A DNA stretch of 64,000 bases. Source: Lichenostomus cassidix (Eukaryota > Chordata > Aves > Passeriformes > Meliphagidae). The notes beneath the pieces were generated by a model, which was not told the origin of the DNA, ran no database searches, and worked only from the letters and a program-made list of their open reading frames with translations. The DNA lies in assembly GCA_008360975.2 (NCBI GenBank), contig CM039196.1:8288263-8352262 (forward strand). Direction: 5' to 3'. This document shows, in pieces, positions 53,301-64,000 of this stretch (positions within the stretch are counted from its first letter, which is position 1; each line of letters begins with the position of its first letter). Position numbers and translations under genes: made by a program.

Positions 53301-56300
53301 TGGCTCTCCTGCCTGAGCTCACAGCTGATGTGGCTCGGGGGCAGGGGAGTGAGCAGGGCCCTGGGTGAGGGGTGTGCTGGGCAGGGGGAGTGGTGAAGCA
53401 GGGAAACTGAGGCAAGGATGTGGTACCAGCAGTGAGCTGTGCCTGAGTCCTGCCTATACAATTCCAGCCTGCTCCAGTTCCCAGGCAGCTGCTGCAGGAG
53501 CTGCTCCCTGCCCTGCCCTCCCCTGCTGGGGTCGTACCATGCATCGGTGCAGTGGCTGCTGCCTGCAGCAGGTCCTGGCACGCCACTGCATACTGGGCTT
53601 GCAGCACGTGGAGAAGGTGCTGGGCGAAGCACAGCCCTCGGCTGGGCAGTGTCAGGGCTGCCTCAGCCTCCAGGCACAGGCTCTTCATGGTGCCACTGTC
53701 TGATCTGGGGCAACAGGCAGATCCTGCTGTGAGTACAAGGTAATTTCCTGCCTATCTTGTGCTATGCAGCTCCTTCCTCCCCTGGGGCAGACTCCTGCAT
53801 CTCAACCCTCCCCAGCTTCCCACGGCATGGCTATTGCAAACCCCATCTCTAAACACAGACTGGTGGGGCAGTAGTGCTGCCAACACGCCCTTGGGGGATC
53901 CTGTCCTACCACAGGGAGAGGGAAGGGGACGCCAGGAGCTCATACTTCTGCAGGATAGTCTTCATCAGCACAGCCCCAGCTTCAGCCTCCTGCACCCGGG
54001 GGCTGCCCAGGGTGTCCTGGGCCAGCTGAAAGAGAGCCACGGTGATGGGCTCAGGGAATGTGGCAGGGAAGTAGTGGACAAGCAGCTCCGAGGCCAAGTC
54101 TCTGATCTGCCAGGACAGAGATGACATGGGGAAAAGTGGGACATGGGAGAATGAGAAGCATGGTGGGCTTCCCCCCAGCCTGCTCAAGGCCAAGGCAGGC
54201 ATCTCTGTGACCCCCCCTTGGCTTTATGAGGCTCACCTCATTAGTGCTGTCCTGCAGGCAGCTCAGCAGTGCCAACAAATTGGGCTGGGAGAAGAAGTCC
54301 CAGCAGCCACTCTTCCTGGCGTAGCTCAGCAGAGTGGCCATGGTCCCTGTGACAGGGACACAGGGCAGTGGGATGGGATTGGCTGGGAGTATCCCACAGC
54401 TGAGGGCAATATTCCAGGCAGGTTGCCTGTACTTACGTGGGGGCTGGCCTTTCTTCCTGTCGGGGCTCCAGGTGTCTGTGCAGGTCTCCAAAACAGCAGC
54501 CAGGAGGAGCAGCGCCGTCTTCTTCCTCTGGTAGTTGGAGCCTGGGCTGAGTGAGGTGATGCTGAGCTGCAGCAGCCATTCCACAAAGCCTATGTGCAGA
54601 GAGCAGGGCGGCAAGGGGTGCTGGGCACACGTGAATCCCCCAGGGCTGTGGTGGAGGTGCTGGGTGGCTGCCTTACCTACTGCCTGGGAGAGCTGCCCAG
54701 CTCCCTCACCCGGGCCGGTGCCTCGCGGCACTTTCCCCCGCAGCTGGGCCAGCGAGCTGTCCCGCAGCCGGACCAGCGCCTTCCTCACCGCTGCCTGCAG
54801 CAGCTGCCGGAACGAGGAGGAGTCGCAGTTGAGGTTGAGGGGCAGGAACTCCCGCAGCAGCTGCACCTCGGTGCCCGAGAGGGGCTGGTTGGTGTTGGGG
54901 CTGCAGCAGAGCAGGCCCAGTGCTGCCAGCCGAACGCCCTCCTCGCGGGTGCCCAGGCAGCGGGAGAGCCGCTCCAGCGCCTCGTCCCCCAGCGGCAGGG
55001 CCCCTGCCACGCTCTTCTGGGCCTTCAGCAGTGACACCCAAGCCCGGAGCGATGTCGTGTCCTGGCCACCAAACTGGGCAGCCAGCGGTGCCTGGGTGGC
55101 TGGGAGCTGCCGCAGGGTCCAGGTGAGGAGGTGGTTGGCAGCATTGCTCTGCAGGATGGGCAGGGGGGAGCGGAGGGCCTGGGAGAGCAGGGGGAGCCAG
55201 CACAGTGCCCACTGCTCCGCCAGGGCCACCTCTGTGCCCTGCTGCCCATCCCGCCACTCACTGCACTGCTGCCGCACCAGGACCTTGTAGAGCTCGGCAG
55301 CAGCAGGACACAGGTGATTGGTGGAGAGGCAGCTCAGGAGGTGCTGTGGCAGCTCTGGGTAGGCATCCAGCACCTGGGAGAAAGGCAGGTGACTCTCATC
55401 TCCCTGTCAGGCTGAAAACTGAAGGACAGATCTGGGTACAGAACATGCTGCAGTCACCCCTGGCACTGAGCATCTCTGGTATCTCAAGCTACACTTGGCC
55501 AGCGTTTGGTGGGCACTGACAGACAAAGCTTCCCTTCCCACTGGCACTTCCCAGGGATACACTGCTGTAGCTCACTACCCCAGGGATGCTATCCATTGGG
55601 TGATGCTAAAGTAGCCCTTCCGGGTGGGAAGGCTGCCTGCCCACATGGCTGAGCTGGGTAGAAGGTGACAGGCAGTGGATGGAGGCTGTGCCCCCTCAGC
55701 AGCAGAGTGAGCTAAGACCAAAACTCCCCATGCCCCTGCCTTCCGTACCTGCTGGCTGCCCATGTAGGGGACGATGGCACACAGGGGCACATATCTTGCT
55801 TTGATCTGCCACGGCATTGAGACCACCCTCTGCAGCATCTGTTGGTAGAGGGGTCTCTCCTGGTCCTGGAAGTGCTGGCACTCAAGGTGGTAGATCTCCA
55901 GGAGCAATCGGAAGGAGCTGTGGATGAACTCAGACACCCCTTCCACCTGTGGGAGAAGGACAGCAAACAGGGGGGTCTGGTGGGCTCCCTCATGTCTTGC
56001 TGTCCCGTAGCAGGTGAAGCACCAGGACATGGCCCTTCAGAGCCTGTGTGTGACAAATGCCACGACCTCAGCAGTGTGACTGCCCCTGCCCTGGCAGCTG
56101 CAGGCAAGGGGGTGTATGTGGCTGATGGAGCTGAAACAGGCAGGGGTGTGCTATGGGCTGGGGACAGCAGCCAAGCCAGGTGAAGGAAGAGCTGCTCCTG
56201 GCTGCCATGTCATGGCCCTTTGGCACTGTGTCCTTACCGGGGTCTCGGCGTTGTTCCACAGCAGCTGGGTGACCTGCTGGAGGAGCTCGGTGTCCTGGGC

Positions 56301-59300
56301 CAGGATGTGGGTCCCCTTCAGGTGCCAGACAGCAGCCAGGCCCTCCCGCAGGCGCTGCAGCCACAGTGCACAGGCTGCCAAAGCAGAGAGCTCTGCTGCA
56401 GCTCTCGCCTGAGCAGAGCCAGCACAGGCTGTGGGCCTAAGCATCCTGTGTGCAGGGACAGCAGCTCCCCCGTTAGGTACACAAGACCCCCAAGAGGGTT
56501 AGTGTCCATTGGGCTGGAGCAGAAAGTAATAGCAGTTTCCTAACCAGCCACCAAGACCCAGAAAAGCAACTTCCCTGGGAGAAGACAAAGCACAGGGGGG
56601 CTCCGTGCATCACTAGAACAGCGACCCTTTCAAATCTCCCCAGCACGGCAGGGTTGCAATCTCCTACCTTGGAAGCAGTAGTAGTGGCAGTCCTTCTGCT
56701 CCCTGGTCAGGGCACACACAGCAGGAAAGACCACATCCAGCAGCAGGCAGGCCTGCAGGAGCACAGCGGCTCAGGTAGCAGGCAGGCATGGGATATCCAG
56801 GGTGAGAAAACCCTGCCGTGAGACAGGCAAGGAGACTGCTGCCTGGTTCTCCCACTCTTGCAGAGCTCACCTCTGCTCCCTGCCTGCAAGCCCTCAGCTC
56901 GGGAGGACTCAGGAGAGGCTGGAAGTGTGCAGAGCTGAGGCTGTGCTCTGCAGGGGCAGCCCTGGGTTCATGCCCTGGGAGAACAGGGTGAACACTGCTT
57001 TGTTTGTGTAGGGGCTTTTGGTACCACCTGGCTTCCCAGCCCTCCAGGAGAGAGAAATCCCTGCTTGGATGTCTTTGGAAAAAGCAGGCTCCTGGCTAAC
57101 TTGCTGTGCTCAGCAGGATGCATGGAGCTACTGGTGTGGAGGGGTGCAGCCTGACTTCATCCCCCAAGGATCTGCAGGCACAGCCCCAAGGAGCTGCCAG
57201 CCCTCTCCCCAGGCTCTCTCAAGCTCTGTCTGGCGGGTTTGAGCTCTCCTACCTTGTGGGGGAAGCCCTCCAGCTGGCAGCAGAGGATGTCTGTCTTGCA
57301 GCATGTCAGCAAACCTCTGGTGAGCACCAGCTTCTCCAGCCCATCTGGTTCCAGGACAGAGGGTACTTCCACCACCAACTCCCCAAACTTCAGCTCCCCA
57401 GCACCTGGTGGGAAATGGCTGCATTGGATGGAAGGAAGCTGGCAAACCCAAATGCTGCTCTGAGAACAACTGCCATGGCTCATTCCAGCGTCCATGGAAA
57501 GTGGCCAGAGGCAGCTGGAGCTCTCAGACACAGCAGCAGAGTCCAGTTTGGCACCAGCCTCTGTCCCCTCACACCCAAACACATCTGCCACCCTTTGCCA
57601 GAGGCTGCCCTCAGCTCAGGATGGAGCACTCACCTTGGCCGGGGAGCTGGAACAGGCTCAGCACAGCACTGGCCCCATGCTGGGGCTGGGGGGCTGTGTT
57701 CACCAGCATGCTCAGGGCAGTGCCTGCCAGCAGCATTGTGTCCTTGTTCGGGGCCTGGACTCGCAGGGAGGCAAAGGCACAGCTCAAAATGCCATTTAAA
57801 CCCCAACCCCATTTAACCACTCCTGCAAGCAAGCCTCTCAGACATGCCAGACAATGGGCTGTCTCTGCAGGCTTCCCTTGGTGAGGGGACTGGGGAAGCA
57901 CCCTGGAAGGACAGCACTGGTCTGCTCCTCGGGACAGGCAGCTCCATCCCTCCCAGGGCTGTACACACCTTCCCCCAAGCCACCTCCAGCAGCAGTCCCA
58001 AGAGGCTCTGCAGGGTCTCACTCTTCCCCAATGTGCTCCACACCAGGGGAGCCACATCCTTTGGCAGCACTTGGAAGACCTGGAGGCAGACCTGGAGGAG
58101 CAGGAGGTGTCACTGGGGTGACTATCAGTATTCCTTACCTCTGAAAAAGCAGCAATGCTCCAGGAATGGCCATTCAAGGCAGCTCAACATGTTACATCCC
58201 TCCTGGACATTGCTGCCAGTGCCTGGCAAGTCCTTCCAGGTACTGACCCTTCCCCTGCTCCCAAATTTGGCTCTCACCTTGATGACCAGGTAGCCCCACG
58301 TGCTGCTGGGAGCAGGCTGGCCCTGCAGCACCCAGCGCAGGGTGGTGGCCAAGCGCTGCAGCAGCAGGGCCAGGTTCTGCTGCCAGTGCTGCCGGCCCAG
58401 GCTGCTCTCCTCCAGGAACATGGACACTGCAGGCAAGGGGACACTGTCAGCCCCTGGCCCTCCTGCAGCCAGCCCTGCCCCAGGTCAGCCAAGGGCTGTT
58501 GCTAAGTGAGGTGAGAATGGGGCTGGGATGCAGGAGATGCTTTGGCTTGTCTGGTTTCCAGCTGTGGATAAACAGAGCAGTGGATGCTGCTGGGACCTCT
58601 GTAGAGATCACATGGATCTAGCTGATCCCTGCTCCCCTTCCCATGGGCACAGAGGACCCAGTTTGGGTGGGCAGGGAGTGTTCTGTGCACTGGTGATATG
58701 GGCTGGGAGAAGCCCTTGGAAGGGAAGAAACAAAAACTGACCTGACTGAAGGTCCCCAGGAGACAGCACCTGTGGGGACAGAATGCCAGTTTGTCCTGTG
58801 TGATGACAAGCTGGGACTCAGTGCCATGGACAGGAGGGTCCTACCAGCACTGGAAGCTGCCCCAGGGATGAGCAAAGGGCTGGTGCGATGGGCAGCCACC
58901 AAGGGCAGATCCCCGGAATGGTGGGCAGAGAAGGACTGCAGGCAGCCCAGACCAGGAGGTCCCTATCACCCATGGTCTCCAGCTAAGTCCCTGTGAAAGC
59001 CAGTGCCACTGCACAGTCGGGGCTCACTCACCTCTCCCTGCAGTGCCAGCCCAGCCAGCAGTGTGCCCACCTCCTGGGCCAGCAGGGCTTCCTTCCCCAC
59101 GGCCAGCTGGGTCACCATCTGCCAAGAGACACCCTGAGTCAGCTGTTCTGTCTGGACCCCGGGAGATACCAGCTGCTGAGTGCTGCTGGGGGAGCCTGTA
59201 GCACCTCTGAGCCCCTTTGCTGGTAAGGATGTCAGAAAGCTCCACAGCTGTGCCAGGAGTGGGCAAAGCCAGCCCAGCCGACTGCCTTACCGACCTGTTC

Positions 59301-60029
59301 CAGTTTCTGGAAGGAGCTGGAGCTGCTGGTTGCCTCCATCTGGAAAGCCAGGACACAGCGGAGCAGGGGTCGTGCCTCTGCCTCACCCAGAGCCTGCAGA
59401 CCCTCGCTCAGCACCCGTGTCAGCTGGAGAGCCTCCTCCAGGTGCTTCTCTTTGCATCTCTTGGCAGTACTCCTGGAACAGGACAACGATGGGGCTGAGA
59501 ATACCCTGAGAAGTTTGGAGTGGGGGAACACCCCGACTCGGTGGGGTCTGGGACTGGGGTGCCCCAGCTTGGTAGATGTTGGGGTTGGAGTGCTCCAGCT
59601 TGCGATGCTGCTCTCTCCCAGCTGCACTCGGCATTGCACTGGAGCGAGGAAGGAGGGAGGGAACGACACCAAATCCTCAAGCTCAGCGCATGCAAGCCCT
59701 TGGCGGGTCAGAAGAGCTCGAAAATCCTAAAGCCTGCAGCCCTGCTGCTGCAGAGCAGGCTGTAAGGAATGGGAGCACGAGAGGGTGGCTCGAACCCCTC
59801 GCTGGGTATCGATCTCCTCACACTCTCTCCCTCCCTTCCCTCCCTCCGACCCGCGCCGGGGGCTTCCCGGTGCACCCGCAAGCGGGGGGATACCGCGAGC
59901 TCCCTCCCCGGGGCGGCTCCCTTACCCCGCGAAGTGCCGCAGGCAGCGCAGGCAGGAGAGCACGGCCGGGGCGAGGCCCAGAGTGCCGTAGAAAGCGGCG
60001 CAGGCCCGCGCCTCCCGCTCGGCGCCCAT
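47319..60029 (-). CDS. THADA-like HEAT-repeat protein (probable THADA paralogue), complete
   Basis: Human THADA and yeast Trm732 are large armadillo/HEAT-type cofactors of the FTSJ1/Trm7 tRNA methyltransferase (2'-O-methylation at position 32). Thirty-one exons in phase: 60029-59926, 59472-59295, 59118-59032, 58769-58742, 58426-58278, 58091-57969, 57754-57634, 57404-57253, 56752-56668, 56428-56238, 55946-55749, 55373-54677, 54589-54437, 54346-54237, 54106-53946, 53704-53538, 53256-53071, 52596-52451, 52080-51937, 51654-51550, 51339-51139, 50876-50726, 50619-50385, 50241-50002, 49880-49655, 49534-49328, 49136-48898, 48689-48507, 48283-48017, 47931-47726, 47611-47319. The product is about 1910 residues (human THADA 1953). 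Homology runs through LPLNLNCDSSSFRQ, the DUF2428 region, GLGSPCWAMRNAAIQLFSAL, and AVRVMAAKALVP/HNAVHGHLLQ. The ATG is in a near-perfect Kozak context (gccgccATGG). Human THADA lies on chromosome 2 (2p21), so this is probably a paralogue. No disabling mutation was seen. The boundaries of exon 10 and the last intron are the least certain. Confidence 0.88.
50385..52596 (-). other. DUF2428 region of the THADA-like protein
   Basis: Exons 18-23 encode residues about 964-1290. Recognisable THADA/Trm732 landmarks are EEHSLILTCCWVSVKEIGLLL (split over two exons), HVLQTLVRGAGLGGAVL and SPCWAMRNAAIQLFSALTSRL. The normally conserved RRSAG[LI]P motif reads RRAAGFP at 51277-51297 (residues about 1110-1116). 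Confidence 0.85.
54677..55373 (-). other. Large 697-nt exon 12 of the THADA-like gene
   Basis: One uninterrupted exon begins VLDAYPELPQHLLSCL and ends just past LAQLRGK. It contains VRLAALGLLCC and LREFLPLNLNCDSSSFRQ, which correspond to IDTLGLLCESN and IQFFITYNLNSQSPGVRQ of human THADA as I remember it. Other exons of the gene are 28-293 nt. Confidence 0.85.
58742..58769 (-). other. 28-nt micro-exon 4 of the THADA-like gene
   Basis: It is needed to reconcile the phases of exon 3 (ends on a codon boundary) and exon 5 (needs one base). It has a ccacag acceptor and a CAG|GTCAGT donor, and encodes VLSPGDLS plus the first base of the next codon. The assignment rests on phase and consensus, not on recognised homology. 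Confidence 0.65.
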
Positions 60030-60078
60030 GGCGGCGCGGCAGCACCATAGAGCCGAGCCGCGCTCAGGCTGCTCAGCG

Positions 60079-60089
60079 GCGCCCCCTGG
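60079..60089 (-). promoter_or_regulatory. CTCF-like core site
   Basis: On the minus strand the sequence reads gcgccagggggcgccg, containing CCAGGGGGCGC, the core of the vertebrate CTCF consensus. It lies 50 bp upstream of the THADA-like ATG, so it is in the promoter or 5' UTR. Occupancy cannot be judged from sequence. Confidence 0.5.
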
Positions 60090-60126
60090 CGCTGCCCCCG
60101 CCAAGCACCGCCCGCAGCAGGACGGG

Positions 60127-60193
60127 CGAGCCTTCATCCCGGCCGAGCCTTCATCCCGGCCGAGCCTTCATCCCGGCCGAGCATCCTCCCGGG
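60127..60193. repeat. 17-bp tandem repeat upstream of the THADA-like gene
   Basis: Three perfect copies of cgagccttcatcccggc (60127-60143, 60144-60160, 60161-60177) are followed by a degenerate partial copy. It sits about 100 bp upstream of the start codon. Confidence 0.9.
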
Positions 60194-60628
60194 CTGCAAG
60201 GAAAGCATTAAAAACAGCATCATCCTGTGTTTTCCACAGTCCATGAGAAGCGAGACACCCAGAACGCCTGAAAACCGGGTGCTGCCTGCCGGGCACAGAG
60301 GGATTTAGACGGCGTGAGGTGGTGTAAGAGCTCTGAAATGGTAACTGGAATGCTTCGGGGTGAAGCAGTTGTCTGGTTCTATCGTGGTTCATTGCAGAAG
60401 AGGAGGTTTGGCACCCCACAGTGCCCCTGATGCTCCACGGGCACCATCTCTGATAGTCAGCATCACTACTGGTAGTATCCCTATTAGCCAGCATCCCTAC
60501 TTGTAGTATCACCCTACTCTCCAGTGGTGAGATTCCACGTCTTCCCATGGGATGAAATTGCATTTGGAGACAGATTTATTATAATTATCACCTGATCAAA
60601 ATGATTTTATTAGAGTTCTTGTTAGTTG

Positions 60629-60717
60629 GCACAGGGTTGAACTATTTAATAGGCACAATTTTAAGATGATCTTTAGAGGTCCCTTTCAATCCAAACCATT
60701 CTACGATTCTAGGATTT
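60629..60717 (+). mobile_element. CR1 LINE 3'-end remnant
   Basis: gatgatctttagaggtccc followed by aatccaaaccattctacgat matches the widely repeated 3' end of avian CR1 retrotransposons (agatgatctttaaggtccc, then aacccaaaccattctatgat), including the terminal attct octamer-type repeat. It is a 5'-truncated, diverged copy with no coding capacity. Confidence 0.85.
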
Positions 60718-60719
60718 CT

Positions 60720-63700
60720 GGTTTTTAATTAAACATAGCTTTAACACCTGAATAACACATCCCACTGAATTTCAGCTACACAGAAAATGCTTCTTGGTTT
60801 TGGTTTGGAAGGATTGTTTTTACCTTGGGTTGTTTCTCACAGTGGCACTGGAGCGAGTGATGAGCATCGGCTGCTCGGATGAGTCATGGAAATATGGCCA
60901 GGAGGACACTGAGATGTGAATCCCAGTGTAAGCACTTCCCTTGGGGTGGAAAGCTCCCAGCCTGTAGTTTTTGGCAACATTTGTCACCAGCCTCAATCTC
61001 TGTTCTGCTGTAGAAATCAGCCTGGAAGTCCAAATCCAGCCAGGGGTCCAGGTTTGCCCTGACTGCTGTCAATAGCAATGAGTGAAACAGCCCAGGACTT
61101 GTCCCAGGCAAGGCAGAGCAGTGCAGGAGGGTGGTTACAATCCTCAGACCTGATCCTCCATTCCCGGAGCAGCACAGCCACCCACCCAGGTGATGGGGAG
61201 TGGAGAGAAGCACTGCCAAACCAGAGCTCCCACAGGTGCCAGCACCCAGGCAGGGGCAAGGCAGAGAGGGGTGCTGCCATGTTGTAGGGTTTCCAGTGCT
61301 CCTGTTCCCATTACCTTGTGCTGCCTGCAGAACGGAGGGGCAGAGGAGGGAAAGGGAGATTTTTTCTTGTTTCACCATAGGAAGGATTTTCAAACCCTAT
61401 AAATTCACTTTTGACAAGTGAACGGCTAAAGCAGATTAACCTTTTTGCTAATCCTCTATAATGGCTTTGGAATCTCCTTAACCAATAAGAAAATGATAAG
61501 AGCCTGTTTCTTTTCTTTTTATCTATATCTATATTGTCCTCCCTTGTCTGCATTTTTTTCTTTCTTGTTTTATTTTCCTTTCCTTTTCTAATATGAAACA
61601 GCCCAGTGATCCTATCTCCCAGAGGCTCAGTAAACAGAACATCAGAAATCCCTTTCCTTTATTCATCCCTGGTAACAGGGTGCAGAGAAGTGTCTGCCGA
61701 TTGGGATTTGATTACCAGCAGCTATCAAAAGTCTCTTTGTAAGATCTGGGTCCTAAATCCCATAATTCTTTGATAAAAGAAGTATTACCAGTCCATTTTC
61801 TGAAGTGAAAGGTACGAGAGGAATGAAAGAAAGCAATCAGCAGAGATCCTAATAGGCTAAGTGCATGTGTGGTGGGAAGGCAGGGCTGGGACAGGATGCC
61901 CAGGAAAGGCATCCTTTGTTAGGGATGGGGAAGGAGAATTAATCCGCTTCAGGCATATGGTTATTACAGCCAAGAGCAGAAATGGTCACATCCTGCACCT
62001 GCCCAGGGCACATCTCAGCTCACCTGCCCTATGGTCCCCCTGCAGCAGCACGGTGTGGTGAGCAGAACCTGGCCCCACATCCACCCCTTGTGTCAGCATT
62101 TGGGTACATGCATAAAAGCTGGGAGCAGTTTTCAGTGACCCCTGGAATTAGGGCATTCCCAGTGCCTCTCTGGAGCACTGACACCCAGGCAGGGCAGCAG
62201 TGAACGTGTCCAGACTGAGCAGCTGCAAAGGTGTCTTCATCTCAAACCTAGAGCAAACAGGTAAAGATTCACAGAGCTCGGATATAATCCATTACAGCAC
62301 TGGAACAGCTGAAGGAGAGGCAAATAAAGGGATGGAAGGAAAAACAGTGGTTTGGTTTTAAGTCAGTCACAAGTAGAACAGCGATGGGGATCTCTTCCCA
62401 GCAGTGAGAGCCCCCCAGGTGAGGAAGGGCAGGCAGTGAGCAGCAATGAGAAAAAGAGGGTTGAGAGGGGCTCTCCTGGGGACTGGCTGTCAGTCTTTCA
62501 GGATGCTGGAGGCATTTCTGGGCTGTCCAGCATGACGACCTTTGGTGTGCAGTGGTTTCACAGCACCCACCCGTGTGTCTCCTTGGTGTCCCATGAGTGG
62601 CACTGGTACCTGCACTCCCCTGCTAGGTAACACCAAGGTGAGAGTGTGCTCCACATGAGCTCCTGAGGCCTTGCTACTCACCTTGCCTTAAACTGCACTG
62701 GGGCAAAAGAACTTGTGTTTAAACTTTGCTAAGCAACCTGATCTCAACCACACCTTCTCTATTTTATTCCCAGCTACTGATTTCAGTCAAAATCACAGGA
62801 TACAAGATGTTCTCTCTCCTCCTGTGGACCTCAGCTGCCAGGCCTTGCTGTTTTCCCTTGCAAGGGTCAGAGCCATGCCTCCCTTCCCGTCCTGAGTCTT
62901 GGCCATAGCCTCACCCCAGTTTCTCTGGCTGGGCAGGAGCTGGGAATTTAACTGGCTTTGGGAAAGCCTGGCTGTGGCACTGAGCCCTCACTCACTCCTG
63001 CCTGGATGGCTGTGGGACCTCACCGAGAGCACATAGAGGCAGCAGCAACAATCCTCCCCTTCCCTTCCCCACACAGAGCAAGGCTCAGCTGCACAGGAGA
63101 TGGTTACATGCCACTAAGCTATGGTGCAGAGCTGCTGTGAGCTGCCAGTAATCTAATTTATTAAGGGCTTTGAATCCTTACAAAGAGTATGTTGGATACA
63201 TGCAAAGCATCTGCATTATTACAGTGATTAGGGCAGCAGAGGTAGGGGAAAGGGGAAGGAGGGAAAATACAATTTCTCTGCTTTCAGCAGAAAATAAATC
63301 AACTTTCACAGAGAGTTCTAGTGAAGCCAAAGGCTGTGCTGTCATTAAAAATGATTTTTTATTAAGCTGAACTCTCTCTTCTCACATATTGTATGATATG
63401 ACAGCTCTCTTTTGATGGGAAAGCTTTCATTTGGCCAGAGAAAGGGATAATTTGCTTCTTTTAAGGAGTTAATCCTCTGGTCCATTTCCGGGCCGGGAAC
63501 AGCTATCCTCCCCCTTCCTTGGATCGCAGGCTGCAGCACAATGGAGATCATAACCACCTCAAATCTACACCCGAGATGGAGAAATCAGATTTCCTTCTCC
63601 AGTCATTTTTGTGGGATTAGCTAAATCTTAGATCCACACTAACCCTTCACAAAGCTGCCAAGATTAGTTAGAATTTATTTTATTCGCAGGGGGGTTTACG

Positions 63701-63750
63701 GTTTTCTTTCCAAAGGGATTATATCTCTCTCTATATATATTTAGAGTGGC
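60720..63750. other. Non-coding region at the right end
   Basis: No exon or RNA gene was recognised. The part from about 61.35 to 61.85 kb and from 63.15 to 63.75 kb is AT-richer than its surroundings and free of obvious repeats. TAATCC or GGATTA occurs at 61449-61454, 61940-61945, 62285-62290, 63470-63475, 63614-63619 and 63716-63721. Human synteny would put GSC2 beyond this end. Confidence 0.4.
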
Positions 63751-63787
63751 TTCAGTTATAATGCAGTTAGGTCAGAAGGAGGAAAAG

Positions 63788-63801
63788 TGTGTGTGTGTGT
63801 G
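63788..63801. repeat. (GT)n microsatellite
   Basis: Seven uninterrupted GT dinucleotides. It is a simple repeat near the right edge. Confidence 0.85.
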
Positions 63802-64000
63802 TATAAAATAAAAACTCAGCTTCAAGAATGACAGCCACTTGAAATGCCAAGACAAAGCAGCAGTTCTGGATGGCTTTTCCAGTCCATTTTAAAAGGCACA
63901 TAAGCTGTCCTTTTCCTAGCAAAACCCCACTGCAGAGCCAGTGCACGGAGAGCAAAGCCCCTCAGCTGGGCTGCCTGCTTCCCCAGCCGCTGCTGCTGCT
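63802..64000. other. Unassigned right edge of the window
   Basis: About 200 bp with no supported feature. Composition turns GC-rich in the last 50 bases (ending in a gctgct run), which could be the edge of another CpG-rich element, but the window ends there. Confidence 0.4.

Larger units (their letters stand above)
59900..60200 (-). promoter_or_regulatory. CpG-rich promoter and exon 1 of the THADA-like gene
   Basis: This GC- and CpG-dense block spans the start codon at 60027-60029 and about 150 bp upstream. I see no TATA box. The neighbouring sequence to the right drops to average composition after about 60.25 kb. Confidence 0.65.

Overview
The window looks like one stretch of an avian genome, probably a microchromosome segment matching human 22q11.21. 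I infer a bird from three things: two short CR1 LINE remnants, a low density of interspersed repeats, and a sharp step from an AT-richer left part (about 1-28.8 kb) to a GC-rich right part with very short introns. The gene order CLTCL1 then SLC25A1 on the same strand also matches the human 22q11 block. The species cannot be named from sequence alone.

Layout. (1) 1-22.4 kb, plus strand: a clathrin heavy chain gene, cut at its 5' end. Its residues match CHC22 (CLTCL1) rather than CHC17 (CLTC). Coding exons 3-33 are readable in phase, including a candidate 21-nt alternative micro-exon. (2) 22.4-28.8 kb: intergenic, no gene seen. (3) 28.9-43.4 kb, plus strand: SLC25A1, the mitochondrial citrate carrier, complete in nine exons, with a CpG-island promoter and a 10-kb first intron that holds a three-copy, 94-bp minisatellite. 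(4) 43.8-46.3 kb, plus strand: a complete five-exon gene for a secreted somatomedin-B plus thrombospondin-type-1 protein, a relative of SBSPON. (5) 60.0-47.0 kb, minus strand: a complete gene of about 31 exons and 1910 residues, homologous to THADA over its whole length. It ends tail-to-tail with the SBSPON-like gene. (6) 60.1-64 kb: a GC-rich promoter edge with a CTCF-like site and short tandem repeats, a CR1 tail, then non-coding DNA with several TAATCC homeodomain motifs. In human the next gene beyond SLC25A1 is GSC2, so this may be regulatory DNA of a gene outside the window.

The genes do not form a pathway: membrane coat, citrate export, extracellular matrix and (by homology) a tRNA-methylation cofactor. 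The most unusual content is the intact THADA-like gene with an altered RRSAG[LI]P-type motif. Next come the SBSPON-like gene, the CHC22 gene that keeps an ancestral Hsc70-binding tail, and the micro-exon. All exon coordinates were derived by hand from splice consensus, reading phase and remembered family sequences. No alignment was run.
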